From SURF-21 sp964510515 (GTDB lineage: Bacteria; Actinomycetota; Geothermincolia; Geothermincolales; RBG-13-55-18), in contig CAZEAU010000002.1 of the NCBI GenBank assembly GCA_964510515.1, positions 62,001-126,000 of the forward strand: DNA of 64,000 nt, read 5' to 3'. Position 1 is the stretch's first letter. Every line of letters starts with the position of its first letter. Below the pieces are notes generated by a model. The model saw nothing but the letters and a program-made list of their open reading frames with translations. It was not told the origin of the DNA and did no database searches. Position numbers and translations under genes: made by a program. This document shows positions 56,363 through 64,000 of the stretch, piece by piece.

Positions 56363-57184
56363 ATGAAGGTGAAGGAACTCAGAGGAGAAGTGGCGCTGAT
56401 AACCGGCGCCGCCCGCGGCATGGGCAGGCTGCACGCCGTGAATTTCGCGCGCGAGGGCTCCAAGGTGGTCATCACCGACCTCGACGGCTCCGCGCTGGAG
56501 AAGACAGCGCAGGAGATGAAGAACGCGGGCTTCGAGGTTTATCCCTACGCCCAGGACATCTCGGACCGCGCGGCCTGCTTCGAGTTGGCGAAAAAGGTGG
56601 AGGCGGAGGTGGGGCCGATAGCGGTGCTGGTGAACAACGCCGCCATCGCCATGAGCCGCTACGTCATGGAGACGGACGAGGAGAGCTTCCGCCGCATCAC
56701 CGACGTCAATTACCTGGGGTCGGTATGGATGATGCAGGCGGTCATCCCCGCCATGGTCGGGCGCGGCCGCGGACACGTGGTCAATATCTGCTCCATCGCC
56801 GGCAAGATCGCGCCCCCGCGGCTGGGAGCATACAGCGCCACCAAGTTCGCCCTCGTCGGCATCACCGACGCCATACGCCAGGAGCTCAAGGGCAGCGGCG
56901 TCGATTTCACCATCGTCAACCCCGGCTATATCAGCACGGGCATGTTCGAGGGCGCCAAGGTGCCCTTCATCACCCGCTGGCAGGACCCCCAGAAGGTGGC
57001 GGACGCGCTGGTGGAGGCGGTGAAGAAGAACAAGGCGGAGATATTCGTGCCGCGCCTCATGACCCTTATAGGCTCCGCCGTGCGCGGCCTGGGCCTGCCG
57101 CGCATGGTCGACCTCAGCTTCGCCTTGACCGGGGCCAAGCAATCGTTCGAGACCATGCACGACGACCGCGGCCGCCCCTTCTAG
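56363..57184 (+). CDS. Short-chain dehydrogenase/reductase
   Basis: A 273-residue SDR with TGAARGMGR near residue 14, NNAAIAMS (NAG-motif position), a catalytic Ser in NICSIAG and YSATK. The cofactor strand is VVITDLDGS, and the Asp favours NAD(H). Start: ATG 56363, preceded by GGGAGGAG. It resembles ketone or hydroxy-acyl reductases, but the substrate is unknown. It lies next to an enoyl-CoA hydratase-like gene on the opposite strand. Confidence 0.88.
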   Translation: MKVKELRGEVALITGAARGMGRLHAVNFAREGSKVVITDLDGSALEKTAQEMKNAGFEVYPYAQDISDRAACFELAKKVEAEVGPIAVLVNNAAIAMSRYVMETDEESFRRITDVNYLGSVWMMQAVIPAMVGRGRGHVVNICSIAGKIAPPRLGAYSATKFALVGITDAIRQELKGSGVDFTIVNPGYISTGMFEGAKVPFITRWQDPQKVADALVEAVKKNKAEIFVPRLMTLIGSAVRGLGLPRMVDLSFALTGAKQSFETMHDDRGRPF

Positions 57185-57210
57185 GGCGGGGTCAGCCCCT
57201 AAAGGCATCA

Positions 57211-57268
57211 TGTCCCCGTGCCCCGCGCGGGCACGGGGACAACGCCCCTGAACGCGGCGGCGTTTTCG
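57211..57268. terminator. Perfect 13-bp hairpin plus second stem with T-run
   Basis: TGTCCCCGTGCCC pairs with its perfect complement around CGCGC (57211-57241). A second stem (AACGCC to GGCGTT) ends in TTTT near 57264-57268. The site lies after the SDR gene and could end transcripts from both strands. The perfect arms also resemble a REP-type hairpin. Confidence 0.5.
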
Positions 57269-57540
57269 CTACCGGCGACCCCGGGCGCCTGCCGCATGAC
57301 GGCCGGCGCCTCCGAATCTCCATATAGCCTTTTTCCGCGCGCGGCGGCCGGTGAGCCGCTGCCCCCGGGCGCCCCCCCCACCGCATGCGCAGCGCGCAAG
57401 CGCATCCGCCATGAATCCGGGGCCGATCCTGAACGCGCCATGGCCCTTTATATCGGCGCGCGCGGATGCGGGCCAGCCGGCGCTCCTGAAACGGTTTTCA
57501 CCCCCGGCGCCGCATGCGGATAGGGGCTGGATAAGGCGTG

Positions 57541-58305
57541 TCAGGGGGTGACCCCGTAGAACCTCCTTATGGCGGCGCGGTGCTCCTCGCTGAGCAGGGC
57601 GACCGGCTGGGTGAAGGCCTCGAGGTCCAGGACCTCGCGCAGCTCGAGCAGGCGCGAGCGGTTCAACATGCGCTTGGTGTCCGCGAGGGCGAGAGGCGAC
57701 CTGGCCGCGATGCGCGACGCCAGCTTCATGACCTCGGCGCCGATACGGTCGTGGTCGAAGACGTGGTTGACGAGGCCCATGCGCAGGGCCTCCTCCGCCT
57801 CCACGATGTCGCCGGTGAAGGCCATCTCCTTGGCCTTGGCCACGCCCACGCGCTGGGCGAGAAAGAGCGAGCTGCCCATATCGGGGACGGCGGCGATCCT
57901 GATGAAGCCCATGCCGAAACGCGCCCTCCGCGTGGCGCAGGTGATATCCGAAGACAGGGCCAGTCCCAGGCCGCCCCCCACCGCGAACCCGTCCACCTCC
58001 GTGATCACCGGCTTGGGCCCCTCGTGCAGCCTGAGGATGACCTCCCCCAGCATGCGCATGCTGCGGTTGAGGAAGGCGGGGTCGAGGTCCTCTCCCAGCA
58101 GGGCAAGGTCGGCCCCGGAACAGAAATTCCCCCCCTCGCCGCGCAGCACGATGACCCTCGCCGCATCGTCGTCGAGCGCCCGCGTCAGGCCCTCCGCCAT
58201 GGGCACCCCGAGCTCCACGCCGAGGGCGTTCATGTTCCGGGGGCGGTTCATGCTGCAGCGCGCCACGCCGCCCGCGACCTCCACCCTGAAGACCTCGGTA
58301 TCCAT
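57541..58305 (-). CDS. Enoyl-CoA hydratase/isomerase family (crotonase-fold) protein
   Basis: A 254-residue crotonase-fold protein. The oxyanion-hole segments are FCSGADLALLG and VDGFAVGGGLGLALSSDI. At the usual Glu positions the sequence reads RARFGMGFIRIAAVPDMGSS, so the first Glu is absent and Asp occupies the second region; this favours an isomerase or another crotonase reaction over hydratase. ATG 58305 is preceded by GGGGAGGA. Probably part of fatty or aromatic acid CoA metabolism. Confidence 0.85.
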   Translation of the reverse strand: MDTEVFRVEVAGGVARCSMNRPRNMNALGVELGVPMAEGLTRALDDDAARVIVLRGEGGNFCSGADLALLGEDLDPAFLNRSMRMLGEVILRLHEGPKPVITEVDGFAVGGGLGLALSSDITCATRRARFGMGFIRIAAVPDMGSSLFLAQRVGVAKAKEMAFTGDIVEAEEALRMGLVNHVFDHDRIGAEVMKLASRIAARSPLALADTKRMLNRSRLLELREVLDLEAFTQPVALLSEEHRAAIRRFYGVTP

Positions 58306-58506
58306 TCCTCCCCCTCCCTTCCGGCCGCGGGGCGCATGCGGCCAGGCTTCGCATTCCAAGCCGACCAGGGCGCGTATCTCCGCGTGCCTACATATTATAT
58401 CGGGAAGCCCCCTCCCCCGGCCCGGCTTCTCTTTCTTCACCGCTCGCCCGCCATCGACTATCATGTAATAACCGTATCCGCGCGGAGGGAGGGAGTTGAG
58501 GCCACA

Positions 58507-59964
58507 TTGCGCGTAGCCCTTGTCTATCCCGATTACTATCAGTCAGGCTGCATCGAGGGCGAGCCGCAGGGGAGGATACACCTGGGGAGCGCATATCTCT
58601 CCGCCTGCCTCAAGCAGGCCGGCCACGACATCGCCTTCCTGCACCTGGTGGAGCCCATCCGCCGCGAGGACTTCCTGCAGTGGCTGTGCTCACAGGATGC
58701 CGGCCTGGCGGCCTTCTCCTCCACCAGCCTCATGTTCCCCAAGGTGCGGCAGATGGCGCGCTGGGCCAAGGAGGAAACGGGCCTGCCGGTGGTGGTGGGG
58801 GGCGTGCATCCCACCCTTGACCCCCGCGGCAGCGACGAGGACGAGTGCATAGACTTCGTCTGCGTGGGCGAGGGGGAGGCGGCGCTGACGGAACTGGCGG
58901 AAGCCCTGGAGGGGCGGGGGGAAGTGGACGAGGTGGAGAGCCTCATGGGGCGCTGGCGCGGCCGCGGCTTCGCCAACCCGGTGCGCCCCCTCGTGGAGGA
59001 CCTCGACCTCCTCCCCTTCCCGGACCGCTCCATCTTCGACATGCGGAGGATGGCGCCGGACCAGGCGGAGAGGATAAGCGTCATGGCCTCGCGCGGCTGC
59101 CCCTTCCGCTGCCGCTACTGCTCCAACCACGCCCAGCGCAGCGCCTATCCCAACGCCGCGAGCTACGTGCGTTTCCGCAGCGTGGACAATGTGCTCACCG
59201 AGATAGAGGGGCTGGCCGAGCGCGCCGAGGGCGTGGATCACGTGCGCTTCGACGACGACATCCTCACCCTGCGGCCCAAATGGTTCGAGGAGTTCGTGCG
59301 CGAGTACCCGCGCCGGGTGGACCTGCCCTTCATCTGCAATTCACGCGTGGACCTGCTGGACGAGGGGAAGATAGCCAAGCTCGAGCAGGCCGGGTGCAAG
59401 ACGATATGCCTGGGCATCGAGAGCGGCAACCCCTGGCTGCGCAGGAACGTGCTCGGGCGCAGGATGAGCGACAAGAAAATCATCGACGCCTTCCAGCTCT
59501 GCCGCAAGCACGGCATCGGCACCGTGTCCCTGAACATGATGGGCTTCCCCCAGGAGGACTTCTCCATGGTCCTGGACACCATCAAGCTCAACGGGCGCGC
59601 CGAGCCGGGCATCACCCAGATAACCGTCTTCTACCCCTTCCCGGGCACCGAGCTCTATCACGACTGCCGGGAGCAGGGCCTGCTCGCGGACGAGGCCACC
59701 GATACCCTCTTCACCCGTCGCTCCGCCCTCAAGCTCGACGCCATCGGCCCCGAACAGATGGAGCTGGTGAGCGAGTACTTCACCGCGCTGGCCTGGATGT
59801 ACCACGAGATATTCGCCCTGCCGGGATGGCTTTCCCGCCCCCTGGAGCATGCGGCCGACCTCGCGCTCGCAAGCGGGCGCATCCCCGCGGCATGGAAGAG
59901 AAAGGGCGCGGAGCGCCTGCTGCGCCGCCTCCCCTGGGACTGGTACCTGACCACCAAGTATTGA
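58507..59964 (+). CDS. B12-binding-domain radical SAM protein
   Basis: A 485-residue radical SAM enzyme of the class with an N-terminal B12-like (Rossmann) domain (VALVYPDYYQSG, then VVVGGVHPTLDP and FVCVGEGEAALTELAEAL). The SAM cluster motif is CPFRCRYC at residues 198-205. The later LPFICNSRVDLLDEGKI and GIESGNPWLRRNVLGR are typical of methyl- or methylthiotransferase-like members. The substrate is not readable from the sequence. TTG 58507 follows GAGG at five bases. It is next to repeat array C. Confidence 0.87.
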   Translation: MRVALVYPDYYQSGCIEGEPQGRIHLGSAYLSACLKQAGHDIAFLHLVEPIRREDFLQWLCSQDAGLAAFSSTSLMFPKVRQMARWAKEETGLPVVVGGVHPTLDPRGSDEDECIDFVCVGEGEAALTELAEALEGRGEVDEVESLMGRWRGRGFANPVRPLVEDLDLLPFPDRSIFDMRRMAPDQAERISVMASRGCPFRCRYCSNHAQRSAYPNAASYVRFRSVDNVLTEIEGLAERAEGVDHVRFDDDILTLRPKWFEEFVREYPRRVDLPFICNSRVDLLDEGKIAKLEQAGCKTICLGIESGNPWLRRNVLGRRMSDKKIIDAFQLCRKHGIGTVSLNMMGFPQEDFSMVLDTIKLNGRAEPGITQITVFYPFPGTELYHDCREQGLLADEATDTLFTRRSALKLDAIGPEQMELVSEYFTALAWMYHEIFALPGWLSRPLEHAADLALASGRIPAAWKRKGAERLLRRLPWDWYLTTKY

Positions 59965-59965
59965 A

Positions 59966-60350
59966 GTGGCACTCTTGGGGCACTCTTGGGGTCAACCCCC
60001 GGAAGGGACACACCGTGGCACTCTGGCACTCTTGTGGCACTCTTGGGGTCAACCCTCGAAAGGGACACACCGTTGGGGATGGCACGAGGCGGGGTTGACC
60101 CCGGAAGGGACGGAAGGGAGGTTGGGCGAGGTTCGTTGTGGCACTCTTGGGGTCAACCCTCGAAAGGGACACGCCGTTGGGGATGGCACGAGGCGGGGTT
60201 GACCCCGGAAGGGACACCCGGAAGGGACGTTGGGCGAGGTTCATTGTGGCACTTGCGAGGGTTGACCCCGGAAGGGACGGAAGGGACGTTGGGCGAGGTT
60301 CATTGTGGCACTTGCGAGGGTTGACCCCGGAAGGGACGGAAGGGAGGTTG
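59966..60350. repeat. Inverted-core repeat array C (between radical SAM gene and tRNA)
   Basis: Seven copies of the GGGGTCAACCC-type core: three plus (near 59988, 60044, 60150) and four minus (near 60093, 60198, 60259, 60319). Flanks are TGGCAC before and AAGGGACA after in both orientations. The unit GAAGGGACGTTGGGCGAGG is repeated. The array starts at the stop codon of the radical SAM gene and ends at the tRNA terminator. Confidence 0.85.
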
Positions 60351-60351
60351 G

Positions 60352-60383
60352 AAAACGGGCCGGGGGTTTGAGCCCCCGACCCG
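60352..60383 (-). terminator. Terminator of tRNA-fMet
   Basis: On the minus strand a stem CCGGGtCGGGGG pairs with CCCCCGgCCCG around CTCAAA, followed by TTTT. It lies 10 bp after the tRNA 3' end. Confidence 0.8.
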
Positions 60384-60392
60384 GTGTCTCGC

Positions 60393-60469
<77 letters not shown>

Positions 60470-60487
60470 TCGACTCTCGACGCCCTT

Positions 60488-60493
60488 ATTATA
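60488..60493 (-). promoter_or_regulatory. tRNA-fMet -10 element
   Basis: TATAAT on the minus strand, 18 bp upstream of the tRNA 5' end. The -35 region is not clear. Confidence 0.5.
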
Positions 60494-60611
60494 CATGCCA
60501 TGGGGACAAATATGAAATGAGGCCGCTCACGCCCGCGGATGCTCGCCGCCGCGAACGGCGTGATGATACAATTTTTAACAGGCCGGGAGCTTTGCCCATA
60601 AACGGAGGAAG

Positions 60612-61232
60612 ATGCCCGTGAGGGGACGCAGGAGCACGATCATAGCGGTCTCCCTCTCCCTAGTGGTGCTTGTGGGCGTGGTCCTGCTCGCCCCCCACCT
60701 CTACGACCGCCTGCGCCGCGGCTCCGCGGAGGCCGGGCGAGCCCCGCTGCAGGGAGAGGTTTTCCAGCCCCTCGCCCACGACGACGTCCTGGGGCGCCCG
60801 CTCTCCTTCGAGACCCCGGCCCATATCCGCATCCCCGCGGTGGAGATAGACGAGGAGGTGCGCGAGGGAAGCGACGACGAGGAGGAGCTCTACGCCCTCC
60901 TGGCCCTGGGGCCGGTGCACCTCACCCACACCGGCTTCCCGGGCTGGCCGGGCAACTGCGTCATCTCCGGGCACCGCACCACCAGGACCAGGCCCTTCAA
61001 CCGCCTGGACGAACTCCGGCCCGGGGACGTCATCTACATCCACAACCCGCGCGGGACCCACGCCTACGCGGTGAGCGAGCTGCGCTATATCGACCCCGGC
61101 GAGAACGTCACCCTGCAGACCATCGCGCCCGTGCTCACCCTGACCACCTGCGCCCCCGAGGGCCTCGCCACCCTGCGCCTGGTGGTGCGGGCCGAGCTCA
61201 AGGAGTCCGCCCCCGCGCAGGTGGCGGAGTGA
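60612..61232 (+). CDS. Sortase, class E type
   Basis: A 206-residue membrane-anchored transpeptidase: an N-terminal hydrophobic helix (IIAVSLSLVVLVGVVLLA) and a sortase barrel with IRIPAVEIDEEVREG, the catalytic His in ISGHRTT, the Cys in LTLTTCAPEG and the Arg in LRLVVRAEL. Sortases attach proteins to the wall or build pili. The TTC context and size fit class E/D. No LPXTG substrate is seen in the window. The ATG follows GGAGGAAG. Confidence 0.92.
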   Translation: MPVRGRRSTIIAVSLSLVVLVGVVLLAPHLYDRLRRGSAEAGRAPLQGEVFQPLAHDDVLGRPLSFETPAHIRIPAVEIDEEVREGSDDEEELYALLALGPVHLTHTGFPGWPGNCVISGHRTTRTRPFNRLDELRPGDVIYIHNPRGTHAYAVSELRYIDPGENVTLQTIAPVLTLTTCAPEGLATLRLVVRAELKESAPAQVAE

Positions 61233-61238
61233 CGGCGC

Positions 61239-62342
61239 TCAAGTCGCCCTGATCTCGAGCTCCAGCAACTGGGGCTCGGGCCGGCGGAAAGAGATATCCG
61301 CATCCTCCCCCTCGATATACTCGAAGAGGCCGGCGATGCGGCCGACGAGCCTCGGCACGAACAGGGGGTTGGCGATGAGCATCTCCAGATAACCCTCGCC
61401 GCAGTTGAAGCTGGTGACGCTCCCGAAGCCCCCCGCGAAGAGGTATCTAGCCGCGGCGCGGTAGGCGCCGCTCCTGGTGCGGATGTCTATGCCCTGCAGC
61501 GCACGCAGGTGAAACTCCCTGCTGATGTCCATGATCACGGGCTGCAGGTCCCGCCCGGTGCGCACCTCCAGGTCCCTCACCACCCCCACGAAGACATGCG
61601 CCGAGGTGAAGATATACCTGCGCCCGCCGTCGCGCCTGCGGATGGTCCCATCGGCTTCCCTCCACTCCAGCTCGGTGAGGGCGCGGGGGAGCCCGCACGC
61701 GGGGCAGGGCTCGCCCTCGTCTCTGCGCGAGGGGGGCCGCGGGTTGCCGCCATGCGAGAGCTCGCGCTTGGCGTCCCTTATCAGCCTCATGGGTTCGAGG
61801 TCCGCCGACTCCCCGCGGTCGTCATGTTCGCGGAAGGAGATGGAGAGGACGCAATCCTCTCCCTCCACCCTCCATGCCAGCTCCGACGACATCCCCTCCC
61901 TGCATTCAGCCAAGCCCTTGATCCCCCAGGCGACGGAGATGATGTCGAAGGGATGCTTCACCCTTATGGTCGTGAACCTCTTCCTCCTGTATTCCAGGAG
62001 CTCCACCTCGGCGAAGCCGAAGAGGGCGGTCTCGCTCTGCAAGCGCCTGAAAAGCATGCGCATGGGCATGTAGGGCAGGACATACCTGCGCCAGCCGTAA
62101 AGGATGTTGCTCTCCAGGTAATCCCGGTTGGCGGCGCTCTGTCCCCTGATCATGGCCTCCGCCATGCTCACCCCAAGGAGCTCCTCCAGCCTGGACCACA
62201 TGTAGGGGTAATAGTCGGCCTCGAAGAGCACCATGCGCATGAAGGAGTCGTTGCGGGCCAGGATGGCGCCGTTGCCGGGCCAGGCGTATCCCCTCGAGAG
62301 ACGCAGTGGAAGGCCGCATTTCCGGCAGCGCTTGAGGGCCAT
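61239..62342 (-). CDS. Zinc-ribbon protein of unknown function
   Basis: A 367-residue protein that I could not place in a family. It begins with a zinc-ribbon-like CRKCGLPL, with a second CPACGLPR near residue 220. Between and after are alternating helices and strands (FRRLQSETALFGFAEVELLEY; YIFTSAHVFVGVVRDLEVRTGRD), which hints at a repeated sensory or enzyme domain. No signal peptide. Start: ATG 62342, or TTG 62348. It converges with the sortase gene (6-bp gap) and has the same orientation as the UPF0182 gene upstream. Confidence 0.7.
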   Translation of the reverse strand: MALKRCRKCGLPLRLSRGYAWPGNGAILARNDSFMRMVLFEADYYPYMWSRLEELLGVSMAEAMIRGQSAANRDYLESNILYGWRRYVLPYMPMRMLFRRLQSETALFGFAEVELLEYRRKRFTTIRVKHPFDIISVAWGIKGLAECREGMSSELAWRVEGEDCVLSISFREHDDRGESADLEPMRLIRDAKRELSHGGNPRPPSRRDEGEPCPACGLPRALTELEWREADGTIRRRDGGRRYIFTSAHVFVGVVRDLEVRTGRDLQPVIMDISREFHLRALQGIDIRTRSGAYRAAARYLFAGGFGSVTSFNCGEGYLEMLIANPLFVPRLVGRIAGLFEYIEGEDADISFRRPEPQLLELEIRAT

Positions 62343-62407
62343 CGCCAAGCATCACCCCCGATCCCCGTCCACGCCCGCCGCGAGGCGGCGCGCCCTTCGT
62401 TGCAGCG

Positions 62408-64000
62408 CTAGCGCTCCGCGCTGAGAGCAGCCATCTGGTCCAAAATCCGCTCCAGCTGGCTTATCTTGCTGCCGTAAGCGGCCCAGTCGCCAGCGCGCTG
62501 GGCGTCCAGAGCTTCGCCGTATATCTGCTTAGCCTGCTGGATGAGCTGTGCGAGGTCCTCCCGGAGCGCAGGCTCGGGCGCGGGCTCGGGCCTTGGCGCG
62601 GGCGCGGGCGCTTGCGCGAAAACGGCGGCCAGCGCCTCCCGGAGGGTGGGCTGCATCTCCACCTGGTCCCCATAGCCGACCAGCACCCGCTTGAGCTGCG
62701 GGATGGCCGGGTTGGTGGCCTCGAGATAAAGGGGCTCGACATAGATGAGCGATTCCTCGATCGGGATGACCAGCGTGTTGCCGCGTATGACCCTGGAGCC
62801 CGCCTGGCTCCACAGGGTTATCTGCTCCGAGATCTGGGTCTGCTGGTCCACCAGCGACTCGAACTGCTGCGTCCCCTTCACCAGCCTTCCCGGCGGAAAG
62901 GTGAAGTTGATCAGGCTCCCGTAGGCGGGGAAATCGCAGCGCGCAGCCACCCAGTCCACCATGTTGTTCTTGCCGCGGGGGTTAAAGGGAAGCATGAGGA
63001 CCATCTCCTCCTTCTCCTCGCCGGGCAGCTTGAGGATGATGTAATAGGGCGTCACGGGCTGGGACTGGTTGGTATCGTAAGTCTCGGTGGATACCTCCCA
63101 CACGTCCTCCTTCTGGTAGAAGGCCTCCACGTCGTCCAGATGATAGGTCATGTACTGTTCCATCTGCAGGGTGAAGAGGTCCTCGGGGTAGCGCAAATGG
63201 CTCCTGATGTCCTCCGGCATCTCCTCCGCGGGGGTGAAGAGGCCCGGGAACACCCTGCCGTAGGTGGCGGCGACGGGATCTCCCGCGTCCATCAGGTAAT
63301 AAGTGAGGGAGCCGTCGTAGGCGTCGATGACCACCTTCACCGAGTTGCGCATGTAGTTGATACGCCGCTCTCCCAGGTCCAGGAACTCGGAGTAAGGATA
63401 GAGGTCCGTCGTGGTGTAGGCGTCAAGTATCCATTTCTGGCGGCCGTCCTCGGTGATGACCAGGTAGGGGTCTCCGTCCAGATCCAGGAACGGCGCCACC
63501 TCGAGAGCCCGATCCCGGATGTTGCGCCGGAACATGAGCCGCGACTCGCTGCCTATGTAGCCGCTGAAGAAGAAGGTGATGTCGGCGTTGCGGATGGAGA
63601 AGGCCAGGCGCTTGAGGAAATTGGAGACCGGCACTCCCCCCGTGCCCTCATAGTGCGGCTCCACCAGCTTGTTGCTGCTCTCCAGGGGGTAGTCGATTTC
63701 CTCCGCGCCGCTGCGCACCACCACGTAGTCCTGGGTGATCTCGCCGTAATATATCTCGGGGCGCGTGACCTCTATGCCCAGGCCCTCCGCCGACACGGGG
63801 GGGATGTCGCCGATGACCAGGACGGGATCGCCCTCGGTGTTGATGCGGTTGGACGGGGCCATGACCGCCCCGTAGCCGTGGGTATAGGAGAGGTGGGTGT
63901 TCTGCCAGGTCTTGGCGTCCTCGCGCAGTTGGTCCACGGCCAGCTCGCGGGCGGCCAGCATCATCTGGGTGTAGGTGCCATCGAGCGCGACGTAGCGGTC
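62408..64000 (-). CDS. UPF0182 family membrane protein, 5'-truncated by window edge
   Basis: The C-terminal 530 residues of a UPF0182 (COG1615) protein, a family of large actinobacterial and cyanobacterial membrane proteins of unknown role; the N-terminal membrane helices lie outside the window. Family blocks are SYTHGYGAVMAPSNRI, DIPPVSAEGLGIEVTRPEIYYGE, FSGYIGSESRLMFRRNIRDRA and PYSEFLDLGERRINYMRNSVKVVIDAYDG. The C-terminus has a Pro/Ala-rich linker, then a helical coiled-coil-like end. The gene continues past 64000. Confidence 0.92.
   Translation of the reverse strand, partial: DRYVALDGTYTQMMLAARELAVDQLREDAKTWQNTHLSYTHGYGAVMAPSNRINTEGDPVLVIGDIPPVSAEGLGIEVTRPEIYYGEITQDYVVVRSGAEEIDYPLESSNKLVEPHYEGTGGVPVSNFLKRLAFSIRNADITFFFSGYIGSESRLMFRRNIRDRALEVAPFLDLDGDPYLVITEDGRQKWILDAYTTTDLYPYSEFLDLGERRINYMRNSVKVVIDAYDGSLTYYLMDAGDPVAATYGRVFPGLFTPAEEMPEDIRSHLRYPEDLFTLQMEQYMTYHLDDVEAFYQKEDVWEVSTETYDTNQSQPVTPYYIILKLPGEEKEEMVLMLPFNPRGKNNMVDWVAARCDFPAYGSLINFTFPPGRLVKGTQQFESLVDQQTQISEQITLWSQAGSRVIRGNTLVIPIEESLIYVEPLYLEATNPAIPQLKRVLVGYGDQVEMQPTLREALAAVFAQAPAPAPRPEPAPEPALREDLAQLIQQAKQIYGEALDAQRAGDWAAYGSKISQLERILDQMAALSAER

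Noticed and set aside
57538..58506. An N-terminal extension of the radical SAM gene reaching 57538.
   Set aside because: It is antisense to the enoyl-CoA hydratase gene and lacks radical SAM or B12 features; TTG 58507 with an SD fits better.

Overview
The window is a GC-rich bacterial chromosome segment. It most resembles a deep-branching actinomycete (Actinomycetota; a Geothermincolia/OPB41-like lineage would fit, but this is inferred from gene content only). Supporting signs are an HspR-type dnaK cluster with a HAIR-like operator, a class E-type sortase, a UPF0182 protein, a GerMN lipoprotein, a Spo0H/SigH-like sigma factor, an initiator tRNA with encoded CCA, and frequent TTG/GTG starts behind strong Shine-Dalgarno (SD) sequences.

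Layout. 1-6.3 kb: purine genes on the minus strand (purE partial at the edge, purD, purA) with an Rnk-like transcription factor between purD and purA. Rnk is flanked by two arrays of short repeats. A COG2509-type FAD protein follows. 6.4-11.6 kb: an accessory island bounded by two defective copies of one IS1634-like element, holding a Phd/RelE toxin-antitoxin pair and a nine-repeat WG lipoprotein. 11.7-20.4 kb: an EFR1 ferredoxin-flavodoxin, then the heat-shock cluster dnaK-hsp20-grpE-dnaJ-hspR-clpB, read leftwards from a consensus promoter overlapped by a HAIR-like operator. 20.5-31.5 kb: UbiA prenyltransferase, a degenerate uracil-DNA-glycosylase-like protein, the sigma factor, a 4-hydroxybutyrate CoA-transferase-like enzyme, several small membrane or basic proteins, a membrane-anchored phytoene-desaturase-like oxidoreductase overlapping a phosphoesterase, and a receiver-domain remnant.

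31.5-48 kb: DUF72, a HEPN-like protein, a DapF homologue in which both catalytic cysteines are serine, an FmdE-like protein, a double VOC protein, a seven-unit palindromic repeat array in front of a DUF2804 gene, two translationally coupled PHP phosphoesterases, a GerMN lipoprotein, an alpha/beta hydrolase, a GT4 glycosyltransferase, an acyl-CoA ligase and an SDR. A TetR regulator with a clear self-operator overlaps a multi-cysteine Fe-S protein, and a DUF169 protein follows. 48-64 kb: a MoxR ATPase/VWA pair, a zinc-type ABC transporter (znuA-znuC-znuB), a large anchored phosphoesterase that converges on znuB with a 127-bp overlap, an SDR and an enoyl-CoA hydratase family protein, a B12-binding radical SAM protein, a third copy of the repeat array beside an initiator tRNA, a sortase, a zinc-ribbon protein of unknown function and the 3' part of a UPF0182 gene.

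The acyl-CoA ligase, two SDRs, enoyl-CoA hydratase, CoA-transferase and the TetR/Fe-S pair suggest CoA-linked acid metabolism, but they are scattered and not one operon. The most unusual material is non-coding: inverted-core repeat arrays, a REPIN-like hairpin family, the palindrome array at 36 kb, and several intergenic direct repeats with a period near 60-70 bp. No complete new defence system was recognised. The DapF-like double-serine variant, the membrane FAD protein/phosphoesterase pair and the TetR/Fe-S unit are the best protein leads.
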